Origin: CAZDXB01 sp964509335
Lineage (GTDB): Bacteria > Bacteroidota > Ignavibacteria > Kapaibacteriales > UBA2268
DNA length: 64,000 nt
Assembly (NCBI GenBank): GCA_964509335.1
Contig: CAZDXB010000004.1
Coordinates: 62,001-126,000 of the forward strand
Direction of reading: 5' to 3'
The notes under the pieces were generated by a model that worked only from the letters and a program-made list of their open reading frames with translations, was not told where the DNA came from and did not search any database. Shown piece by piece: positions 7,865 to 14,719 of the stretch (position 1 is its first letter; each line of letters opens with the position of its first letter). A program made the position numbers and the translations under genes.

Positions 7865-10319
7865 TCTGCTTAACTCCAATTTGTTTTACTGGCACCGTTA
7901 AAACGACTGTCGTTCCAGAGCCGTTTCCGCTCAAAAAATTTACTTCTCCGCCTATCGAATAGGCTCTTTCTCTTATTCCGACCAAACCGAGAGATTTGTG
8001 GTCGTTTAAGCTTTCCATCGGCATTCCAATTCCGTTATCGCTAATCGACAAAATTACGCTTCCATTATCTTTTTTAAAAACGACGTCAACTCTCGACGCT
8101 TTCGCGTGTCTCGCTACGTTCGTGAGAGTTTCTTGAAAAATCCTGAACATAGCGGTTGCGTAAAAATCGTCGAAATTCATATCTATTTGTTCAATATCGA
8201 GCTTGCAACGAATAGCGGTTCTTTTTTGGAATTCGTTCGCTTGCCATTCGATAGCGGCGATTAATCCAAAGTGGTCTAATATTGAGGGTCTCAACTCGGT
8301 GGAAATAGAGCGAACTTTGTTTATCATTGTGTCTATTAGCTCCGACATTTCTTTCGTTTTATTTGTTAATTTGTATTCCTTTATATTCGTCTTTTTCGAA
8401 AGCCAAGTTAAATCCAATTTTAGCGCGGTTAAAGCGTAGCCGAGTTCGTCGTGGATTTCGTGCGCTATGTTTTTTCTTTCTTGTTCTCTGGCGGTTTGCA
8501 AGTGCAAAGCTAGCTTTCTGAATTTATCTTTTGAGTCTTCCAGTTCTAACTCGTATTTAATTCTAAGGCTTATGTCTCTTGTAATTATTATAACGCCCGA
8601 TAGCAAGCCTTTTTCGTCTCTCAACGGAGCTAAGGATACGTCCAGATAAAGCGATTTTCCGTCTTTTGTTTTGGAACTAATTTCTCGTTGTCTAATTTTG
8701 CCTTTTTCTATTAAGTCCGATAAGACTTCTTCGGCTTTCTTTTTGCTCGTTTTTTCTTCAAAGAGGTCGAAGAAGTATTTGTCGATTGTTTGTTCTCGTG
8801 AGTATCCTAATATATTGGCAAAAGCTCTGTTCGCTTCTTGGATTTTTCCTTTGGCGTCCGTTAAAGCTATGCCGTCGGGCGCGGTTCTAACTAACGTTCT
8901 AAATTTTTCTTCGCTTTTTCTCAACTCGTCTTCGGCTTTTACTCGCTCGGTTATGTCGTCGAAGATATCTACTATTTCGCCGGATGGGAGTTTATATACG
9001 TGGTTGCTTCGCCAGCCGGTTATCTTGCCGTTTTCTTTAATTGTTACGAGCTTGTTAGTCGGTTCGCCTGTTTTGTAAACTTTTTTGATAGAGTCGAGAA
9101 GTTCTTCGGTTTTAAATTCTTTTAGAGCTTCGGAGCATTTTTTGCCTTGCAAACGGTGTTTGGAGGCGTTTTCAATTTTTTCGCCGCCGCGGTTAAAGTC
9201 TTTTAGAATAAAGTCCGAGCCGCCTTTTATCGCTTCGAAAACGAAAACGCCGCTGCTCATATTCTCGAAAAGCTCTCTGTAACGTTCTTCGCTTTCGATA
9301 AGCGCTTTCTCCGCCTTTTTTTGCAATGTTATGTCGCGGTCTATTGCGGATACGCCGATTTTTTTTCCGGTAGCGTCAACGAAAGGACAAAGAGTTACCG
9401 AGACAAATATTTCCTCGCCGTTTTTTTTCAATCGCGTTGTTTCGAATCTTTCGATATTTTGCGTTCTTATAACCGCTTCAATTTTTTTAAGGAACGATTT
9501 TCTATTTTCTACTGGGACGGTTGCCAGCGCGTTTTGTTTCGTCATATCTTTTGAGTCGTAGCCGTATATTTGTTCGGCGCCGAGGTTCCAGCTCAAGACC
9601 GAGGCGTCGTAAGTCATACCGTAAATAGCGTCCTCGGTGGATTCGACGATTGAAGCTAGAAGGTTGGAAGTATGCTCTAATCTCATTCTTTCGGTTACGT
9701 CTCTGGCTATAGCTATCGCCCCGTAAATCTCTCCGCCTTTGCCTTTTATTGGGATTCCAATTCCTTCCCAGTAAATTTCTTCGGCTTCGGAAACGCCGGT
9801 GGGCTGGTATTTGATGCCTCTTTCTATTACGCCTGTGATAGTAGCCCATTTGGCGTATGTTTCGATTACGGATTCGCCGAACTCTGAGAATGATTCCGCG
9901 GCGGTCTTTCCGATTGCGGAGGGGTCTTTTTTCAGAGCGGCTCTATTTCCCCAAAGAATGCGCATATTTTTATCGACTTGAAGTATCATATCCGGCACGC
10001 CGTCTAATACCGCTTGTAGCTCCGCTCTGCTCTTGAGCATTCGGCGTTCGAACTCTTTGCTTCTTATTTTTTCTTTCCTTAACTCGAATTCGCGTCTTAA
10101 AGCAAAAATTAGCAACCCAAGCGTAATTATGCCAAGAGATTGCTGGAATTTGCTTATGTCCTCGAACCTGCCTGAGAATACTTCGCCGAAACCTTTAATG
10201 GGGTCAAAGGCGTATATTATTATAACAACAACTATGGCGGATAGTAGAATGAAAACAAAATCTTGAAAAGATTTGTTTTGCCGTAAACTTTCTATCGCTA
10301 TGTTTTTTTTCTTTTTCAT
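7857..10319 (-). CDS. Membrane-anchored four-PAS sensor histidine kinase (HisKA_3 type)
   Basis: An 820-residue sensor kinase. Two hydrophobic segments near residues 19-36 and 60-75 anchor it in the inner membrane with almost no periplasmic part. Four PAS domains follow (about 95-215, 215-340, 340-465, 465-590), each ending in the usual D-I/V-T-x-R/K linker. The HisKA_3 phospho-acceptor histidine is in ERKNIAHEIHDELG. The ATPase domain shows ETLTNVARHAKAS (N box), SDNGIGM (G1) and LGLVGIRERA (G2). This is the NarX/DegS class that phosphorylates NarL-type regulators, and the next gene is one. The PAS array suggests sensing of a small cytoplasmic signal such as redox, gas or ligand; which one cannot be read from the sequence. 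Confidence 0.93.
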   Translation of the reverse strand: MKKKKNIAIESLRQNKSFQDFVFILLSAIVVVIIIYAFDPIKGFGEVFSGRFEDISKFQQSLGIITLGLLIFALRREFELRKEKIRSKEFERRMLKSRAELQAVLDGVPDMILQVDKNMRILWGNRAALKKDPSAIGKTAAESFSEFGESVIETYAKWATITGVIERGIKYQPTGVSEAEEIYWEGIGIPIKGKGGEIYGAIAIARDVTERMRLEHTSNLLASIVESTEDAIYGMTYDASVLSWNLGAEQIYGYDSKDMTKQNALATVPVENRKSFLKKIEAVIRTQNIERFETTRLKKNGEEIFVSVTLCPFVDATGKKIGVSAIDRDITLQKKAEKALIESEERYRELFENMSSGVFVFEAIKGGSDFILKDFNRGGEKIENASKHRLQGKKCSEALKEFKTEELLDSIKKVYKTGEPTNKLVTIKENGKITGWRSNHVYKLPSGEIVDIFDDITERVKAEDELRKSEEKFRTLVRTAPDGIALTDAKGKIQEANRAFANILGYSREQTIDKYFFDLFEEKTSKKKAEEVLSDLIEKGKIRQREISSKTKDGKSLYLDVSLAPLRDEKGLLSGVIIITRDISLRIKYELELEDSKDKFRKLALHLQTAREQERKNIAHEIHDELGYALTALKLDLTWLSKKTNIKEYKLTNKTKEMSELIDTMINKVRSISTELRPSILDHFGLIAAIEWQANEFQKRTAIRCKLDIEQIDMNFDDFYATAMFRIFQETLTNVARHAKASRVDVVFKKDNGSVILSISDNGIGMPMESLNDHKSLGLVGIRERAYSIGGEVNFLSGNGSGTTVVLTVPVKQIGVKQND

Positions 10320-10429
10320 CTAACGCGGATTAATGAACAAAAAACGCGTCTCTTCTAAAGCTTGTTATTAGTTAAGACTTATTAAATCTACAAATTATTT
10401 TTAAAACAATAAAGATACTTTATACTATA

Positions 10430-11209
10430 TTAATCTATATCTTTTCTTTTTAAGGCTCTCAAATATTGCCTCCTTGCCAGCTTGGCTATCATAATGCTTA
10501 TTTCGTAGAGTATGAGCAAAGGGGCGGCGAAAATCATCATATTGATTGGGTCGGTTGTAGGCGTTAGAGCCGCCGAGAGTATAAAAATAATCAGAATTCC
10601 GTGCCTTCTGTATTTTTTCATCAAATCGGGCGTTATAACGCCGAATCGAGCCAAGACGTAAGCTACCATCGGCAGTTCGAAAAGCAGACCCAACGACAAT
10701 AGAATTGTTGTTATAAAGCTAAGATATTTATTCACGTCGATTATGTTGTTGATTTTCTCGGTTCCGAAGCCGGCGGCGAAGTCCAGCATAACCGGTATCA
10801 TTAAGAAATAAGCGAAGGCGATGCCTAAAAGGAAGCAAAACGAAGTTGCAAAAGTGATTTTGCCGACCCACTGCTTTTCAGAAACGTAAAGCCCGGGGGC
10901 TATGAATTTCCATAATTGGAAAAGCATAAAGGGGAAGGAGATGATTAAGCCGATTATTAGTATGAGCTTGAAATATAAAAGAGGCTGACCGAAAGGGCTA
11001 AGGTTCTGTAAGGTTAAATCGACTTTAATCGAGGGCTCGAGAATTAAGTGTTCAAGTAGCGGTTCTATGAAAAACGCGGTAATAACGCAAGCTACCAAAA
11101 GAGCTATAATCGACCATATAATGCGCCTTCTCAGCTCGTCGATATGGTTGAGAAAGCCCATATCGAAACCAGCCGTTTGCTTTTCTTTATCTTCCTCTTT
11201 ATTTTTCAT
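10430..11209 (-). CDS. tatC: Sec-independent protein translocase TatC
   Basis: A 259-residue polytopic inner-membrane protein, the signal-peptide receptor of the twin-arginine translocase. The N-terminal cytoplasmic region carries the conserved HIDELRRRI segment with the key Glu. Six hydrophobic segments follow, including the P-F-x-x-F-Q-x-W-K-F-x-x-P-G-L hallmark (PFMLFQLWKFIAPGLY), the FELP motif (LLFELPMVAYVL) and AALTPTTDP near the end. Length is normal. No tatA or tatB lies next to it. It sits 100 nt downstream of tRNA-Thr. Confidence 0.96.
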   Translation of the reverse strand: MKNKEEDKEKQTAGFDMGFLNHIDELRRRIIWSIIALLVACVITAFFIEPLLEHLILEPSIKVDLTLQNLSPFGQPLLYFKLILIIGLIISFPFMLFQLWKFIAPGLYVSEKQWVGKITFATSFCFLLGIAFAYFLMIPVMLDFAAGFGTEKINNIIDVNKYLSFITTILLSLGLLFELPMVAYVLARFGVITPDLMKKYRRHGILIIFILSAALTPTTDPINMMIFAAPLLILYEISIMIAKLARRQYLRALKRKDID

Positions 11210-11308
11210 TTAATCAATAGCTTAAAGCGAAAATATAAGCAAATATAATAAAAACTCGGCGAATAGGGCGGTTATAATAGAGCGGTTATAAAGTAATATA
11301 AAAATCAG

Positions 11309-11380
11309 AGCCACCTGACGGGATCGAACCGCCGACCGGCTGATTACAAATCAGCTGCTCTACCGCTGAGCTAAGGTGGC
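11309..11380 (-). tRNA. tRNA-Thr (UGU)
   Basis: A full cloverleaf on the minus strand. The acceptor arms GCCACCT and AGGTGGC pair, the D-arm reads AGCTCAGCGGTAGAGC, the anticodon stem GCTGA/TCAGC encloses TTTGTAA with anticodon TGT, and the T-arm reads GGCGGTTCGATCCCGTC. The discriminator base is U. CCA is not encoded. Confidence 0.97.
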
Positions 11381-11424
11381 TTAAAACAAACTCAAATATA
11401 TAAATTAATGTTTAGAAAACAAAA

Positions 11425-12006
11425 TTATTTTAGAAGTTCGGGAAATAATTTTTCCTCAATCATCTCGCACCATATATGACCGATTAAAATATGGGTTTCT
11501 TGTATTCTCGCCGTCTTTTCGCTCGGAACGACGACAGAAAAGTCGCAAGAGTTAAGTATATCGCCGCCGTCTTTGCCGAGCAAGCCGATTGTAGTTAGTC
11601 CTAATTCCTTAGCTTTTTGGGCGGCTTTTAGGACGTTCGCGGAAGATCCGCTGGTGGAAATGCCGACCAAAACGTCGCCTTTGTCGCCGTAAGCTTCGAC
11701 TTGGCGAGCGAAAACGTTCTTGAAACCGAAGTCGTTGGAGCCGGCGGTTAATATTGAAGAATCGACGGTCAAGGAAATAGCCCGCAGAGCCTTTCTGTTG
11801 ACATCGCCGCGCAGACGGACGACCAGCTCCGCCGCTATATGTTGGCTGTCCGCCGCGCTTCCGCCGTTGCCGCAAAAAAGTATTTTGCCGCCTTTGGCTA
11901 GCGCGTCGGCGAGCTTGTTCCCGCAAAGTTCTATATCGGCGATTTTTTCCGCTATTAATTTCTCTTTCAATTCAATGTTTTCTCTTATGGTCGATTTTAT
12001 ATTCAT
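11425..12006 (-). CDS. gmhA: Phosphoheptose isomerase (SIS domain)
   Basis: A 193-residue SIS-domain protein of the GmhA/DiaA branch. GmhA converts sedoheptulose 7-phosphate to D-glycero-manno-heptose 7-phosphate, the first step toward ADP-heptose for lipopolysaccharide core. Motifs: FCGNGGSAADSQHIAAELV, the SNDFGF segment, and VGISTSGSSANVLKA for phosphate binding. The C-terminal QETHILIGHIWCEMIE segment carries catalytic-site residues. It lies 15 nt downstream of engB, so the two are probably one transcript. The heptose pathway fits the GT9-like (heptosyltransferase family) modules at 49.8-51.6 kb, although other family members regulate DnaA (DiaA). I favour GmhA. Confidence 0.88.
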   Translation of the reverse strand: MNIKSTIRENIELKEKLIAEKIADIELCGNKLADALAKGGKILFCGNGGSAADSQHIAAELVVRLRGDVNRKALRAISLTVDSSILTAGSNDFGFKNVFARQVEAYGDKGDVLVGISTSGSSANVLKAAQKAKELGLTTIGLLGKDGGDILNSCDFSVVVPSEKTARIQETHILIGHIWCEMIEEKLFPELLK

Positions 12007-12021
12007 TGAGTCTCCAAATAA

Positions 12022-12609
12022 TTATGAACATTCGCGTTTAACGATAGCAAATAGCGAGTCTCTGCCCATTCCGGTTTTTGACGAATAAGGCAAAACTTCT
12101 ACGCAAAATTCGCATTCGCTGACGATATATTCAAATACGCTTTTTTGTTTTTCGATTTCTTTTTTTGAGAGCTTGTCGCTTTTAGTCATAACGAGCAAGT
12201 ATTTGATGGAATTGTGTTCGAGCCATTCGATAAAAGCCAAGTCGCGTTCCTGCGGTTCTAACCGTCCGTCGATTAAAGCGCAGACGAGAACTAAGTTCTC
12301 CCTCGTTAGGAAATACTCTTCCAGCAAATTCGCCCAGCTCCATCGCTTTTCTTTGCTTCTCGCCGCGTAGCCGAAGCCGGGCAGGTCGGCTAAGAGCCAT
12401 TTGTCTTCAATCAGAAAGAAGTTGATTTTTTGGGTTTTACCGGGCTTAGAGCTAACGTAAGCCAATTTCTTGCGAAGCATTAGGCTGTTGAGCAAGGAAG
12501 ATTTACCAACGTTCGACCTACCGGCGAAGGCGACTTCGGGAAAATTCGCCGGTGGAAAGTCTTCAGCGGAAGACGCGCCTCTCAAGAATTTAGCTTTAAA
12601 TTGTCTCAA
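12022..12609 (-). CDS. engB: Ribosome-biogenesis GTPase EngB (YihA/YsxC)
   Basis: A 195-residue small GTPase for assembly of the 50S subunit. G1 is GRSNVGKSSLLN, G2 region KPGKTQKINFF, G3 is LADLPGFGYA, and G4 is VMTKSDKLS, with a late YSSKTG G5-like motif. Size and motif spacing match the EngB family. It begins a short minus-strand operon with gmhA. The spacer upstream holds a cluster of hairpins and no gene. Confidence 0.95.
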   Translation of the reverse strand: MRQFKAKFLRGASSAEDFPPANFPEVAFAGRSNVGKSSLLNSLMLRKKLAYVSSKPGKTQKINFFLIEDKWLLADLPGFGYAARSKEKRWSWANLLEEYFLTRENLVLVCALIDGRLEPQERDLAFIEWLEHNSIKYLLVMTKSDKLSKKEIEKQKSVFEYIVSECEFCVEVLPYSSKTGMGRDSLFAIVKRECS

Positions 12610-12700
12610 AACAGCTCTGATTTATTAATAATATTCTCTAAACGTATTTAGTTAAGAGATTATTTTATTGCAGCGCGCTCTATAAGACTTGAACCTCTAA

Positions 12701-12731
12701 GATATGCCACACCTGCGAGGTGTGGCACATC
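12701..12731. repeat. Hairpin 1 of the engB-pepE cluster
   Basis: Two 14-nt arms containing GCCACACCT and AGGTGTGGC with a 3-nt loop (GCG) and one mismatch. There is no T-tract on either side. It lies in a gene-free spacer (12610-12958). Confidence 0.8.
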
Positions 12732-12757
12732 TTGTTAACGCGGAGCGTCTTTATATG

Positions 12758-12783
12758 CGTTCCGCCGCAGAGCGAGCGGAACG
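12758..12783. repeat. Hairpin 2 of the engB-pepE cluster
   Basis: A perfect 8-bp stem, CGTTCCGC paired with GCGGAACG, with a 10-nt loop. No T-tract follows. Confidence 0.65.
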
Positions 12784-12802
12784 AGGGGAAAACCCTAACC
12801 AT

Positions 12803-12825
12803 CCCTCCCTTTAGCAAAGGGAGGG
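12803..12825. repeat. Hairpin 3 of the engB-pepE cluster
   Basis: A perfect 10-bp stem, CCCTCCCTTT paired with AAAGGGAGGG, with a 3-nt loop (AGC). The short-loop, purine/pyrimidine-polarised stem looks like a dispersed REP-type element. Confidence 0.75.
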
Positions 12826-12852
12826 CGCTAAATAGTCGTATTATATGGGATT

Positions 12853-12880
12853 GTAGATGCACGCTATAGCGTGTATCTAC
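12853..12880. repeat. Hairpin 4 of the engB-pepE cluster
   Basis: A 28-nt near-perfect palindrome, GTAGAT...CACGCTATAGCGTG...ATCTAC, with one mismatched pair and no loop. It resembles the same general class of short palindromic element as the 32-bp palindrome at 45932-45963, although the sequences differ. Confidence 0.75.
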
Positions 12881-12914
12881 GGATAAATAACTCGCGCTCG
12901 TCTAGACGGAAGTA

Positions 12915-12947
12915 ACTCATCCGACGACTTGGAGTAGTCGGATGAGT
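12915..12947. repeat. Hairpin 5 of the engB-pepE cluster
   Basis: Two 15-nt arms (ACTCATCCGAC... and ...GTCGGATGAGT) with one mismatch and a 3-nt loop (TGG). It lies just after the pepE stop codon on the minus strand and could slow or stop transcription there, but there is no T-tract. Confidence 0.75.
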
Positions 12948-12958
12948 AGAACGTCTGA

Positions 12959-13663
12959 TTAAATTTTCAGCTCTTCGCCGGCTTTTATTTCTATCGGCTC
13001 TTGTCCTTTGCGGAAAATTCTGGCGCCGTTTATTCCTAAAAGTTTGTAGCTGTCGCCTTCGGCGAGGATGGAGCATCCTTCGCGCAAGCCGACTACTACC
13101 TTGTCGTTGTAAATAAGAAATTCTTTTATTCGCGTTTCTCTGGTTTCGCCTTTGTGCGTTGACTTTGGGTCCGGGTCGAGATAATGCGGATTGATTTGAT
13201 ACGGAAATAAATCGAGAGCGGCGAAACCGTCGGTTTCGACTATCGGCATATCGTTCGTCGTTTTTATAGACGGGCAGGCGGCGTTCGAACCGGCGCTCGT
13301 TCCGATGTAGGGCGCTCCGTTTAGGACGGCTTTTCTTATCGGCTCGATTAATCCTCGCTTTTGGAGTTCGCTAAGCAAAACGAACGAGTTGCCGCCGCCG
13401 ATAAAGATTGATTGAGCGTTCGCAACGGCTTCCGCCGGGTTGTCGTATTGATGAACGGATTTAAGTTCGTAGCCCATTTTCTCGAATCTTTCGCGGGCTT
13501 TGCCGGCGTATTCGTCCCAAGTAACGCCGCTCGGTCGCGCGAAAGGAACGAAAGTAACGTTTTTGACGGAGTCGCCGAGAAAGGACTTGACGTCGCCTTC
13601 GCAGTGGTCGAGATAGCCGCCGCCGTGTAGCGTCGAGTTGCTGATTAATAACAGTCGTTTCAT
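12959..13663 (-). CDS. pepE: Peptidase E-like (S51) aspartyl dipeptidase
   Basis: A 234-residue protein of family S51, which cleaves N-terminal Asp from dipeptides (Asp-X). It has the class I glutamine-amidotransferase-like fold: FVPFARPSGVTWDEY early, IFIGGGNSF in the middle, the nucleophile Ser in YIGTSAGSNAACPS, and the histidine in INPHYLDPDP. The size fits PepE of enterobacteria. The 3' end borders the hairpin cluster. A small possible membrane-protein gene lies 17 nt upstream on the same strand. Confidence 0.92.
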   Translation of the reverse strand: MKRLLLISNSTLHGGGYLDHCEGDVKSFLGDSVKNVTFVPFARPSGVTWDEYAGKARERFEKMGYELKSVHQYDNPAEAVANAQSIFIGGGNSFVLLSELQKRGLIEPIRKAVLNGAPYIGTSAGSNAACPSIKTTNDMPIVETDGFAALDLFPYQINPHYLDPDPKSTHKGETRETRIKEFLIYNDKVVVGLREGCSILAEGDSYKLLGINGARIFRKGQEPIEIKAGEELKI

Positions 13664-13679
13664 ATTTTCCTCAATATTT

Positions 13680-13928
13680 TTAATAGAAATACAATACCGC
13701 GAAATTGTCGTTTTTTCCGTAAATAGGAAAATGAATTTTTAGACGGTCGTCTGCTTTGTTCATTAAATAGGCACAAGGAAGCAATACTGAAGGCGGTCTT
13801 TGCGTGGCATAAAGCGCCCAAAAGATATGTCGGATTAAATCACGAATAAAGGCTTGATTCAGAGAATGTTTGGTATATAAACGCTCGATAATAAAAATCG
13901 GGAAATAAAACAGAGCATATAAAAGCAT
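13680..13928 (-). CDS. Possible small membrane protein, unrecognised
   Basis: An 82-codon frame starting at an ATG; an upstream in-frame TTG at 13958 would add 10 residues. The N-terminus is hydrophobic (LLYALFYFPIFII) and would make one membrane helix; the rest is mildly basic with aromatic residues. I do not recognise a family. It lies 17 nt upstream of pepE on the same strand, which is the main support. There is no clear ribosome-binding site. It could be a remnant or a chance frame. Confidence 0.35.
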   Translation of the reverse strand: MLLYALFYFPIFIIERLYTKHSLNQAFIRDLIRHIFWALYATQRPPSVLLPCAYLMNKADDRLKIHFPIYGKNDNFAVLYFY

Positions 13929-14112
13929 AAATAACAATCTGATAGTAGTTAAAAGCAATAAATAATACGAAAAGAAGAATTTATTATTTGGTTATTTCCC
14001 GAATAATTCCTATATTTGTATGTATGGAATGAGATAAAACCTGAATTACCAAACAATTCCGAGAAGACTATTTTAAGGGCTTTAAAGTAAAACAAATTTT
14101 AGGATTGCCGTT

Positions 14113-14610
14113 ATGAATCAATTTAACGACAAACAACTCGAATTTGACGGCGTAGTAGCATTTTGGCTGTCGCCAAAAAGCAAGATAACGCCGGTTAAAA
14201 TGAAACATATTAACGTAGTAAAAAACAATCCCCAGATGTTTGGATTTGAAAAAGAAGAAATAGAAAAGATATTTGAAGAAGAAAACAAAGGCAAAGTCTA
14301 TAATGAGGGCGGTTTCGCGAGGGATAGGATATTTAAGGAAATCTATAAAAGGGGATGGGTTAGAGTAAGACAAAGAAAAAATTATTGGATACTGGAGTGC
14401 TGGACTTTAGAGGGAAACACAGAAAGAGTAGTTTTTAACTGGTGTAAAGCTATAGGCGAACATAAAAAAAGAAATAATGGACGCTTGCCAAATAGTTGGA
14501 AAACCAGCAATATAAAAATAGTTGAACTTAAAGATTATAACGAAGAAGAAAAGAAAGACGCGATAACCGCAACAACGCTTGACGCCGTTCTCGAATGGAA
14601 GCAACCCTAG
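14113..14610 (+). CDS. Single-copy phage-like repeat-domain protein
   Basis: A 165-residue protein containing one copy (about residues 15-135) of a domain that occurs three times in the next gene. Hallmarks in order: FWLSPxxxIxPV, a NPxxFG segment, IYKRGWVRVR, YWILECW, FNWCKAI, and a closing RLPxSWKTSxIxIVE. In general style (a WLSP-x-G-x-I-I-P-V opening and a later RGWVR strand) it recalls an uncharacterised domain common in phage proteins; this likeness is from memory and not verified. The function is unknown. Base composition is AT-rich compared with the housekeeping genes around it, which suggests acquisition. It is not preceded by a strong ribosome-binding site. Confidence 0.8.
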   Translation: MNQFNDKQLEFDGVVAFWLSPKSKITPVKMKHINVVKNNPQMFGFEKEEIEKIFEEENKGKVYNEGGFARDRIFKEIYKRGWVRVRQRKNYWILECWTLEGNTERVVFNWCKAIGEHKKRNNGRLPNSWKTSNIKIVELKDYNEEEKKDAITATTLDAVLEWKQP

Positions 14611-14640
14611 TTGGATAAACAAAATATATGAAGGATTTTA

Positions 14641-14718
14641 ATGCCTAAAGTTAATAAATTGAATTATGAACAAATATTATTAAGTATAAACAACAATAGA
14701 TTATTGAGGAGAAGATAA
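14641..14718 (+). CDS. Possible 25-residue leader ORF
   Basis: ATG to TAA, 25 codons, ending one base before the ATG of the large repeat-domain gene, whose ribosome-binding site (GAGGAGAAG) lies inside this frame. AAGGA lies a few bases upstream of its own start. The peptide ends in LLRRR. It may be a translational leader coupled to the next gene, or chance. Confidence 0.25.
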   Translation: MPKVNKLNYEQILLSINNNRLLRRR

Positions 14719-14719
14719 T

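Noticed and set aside
12680..12862. Short open frame in the engB-pepE spacer
   Set aside because: It only translates the hairpins, has no ribosome-binding site and no sensible composition.
11281..14112. Integrated element at tRNA-Thr
   Set aside because: No integrase gene and no repeat of the tRNA 3' end were seen; genes next to the tRNA are housekeeping.
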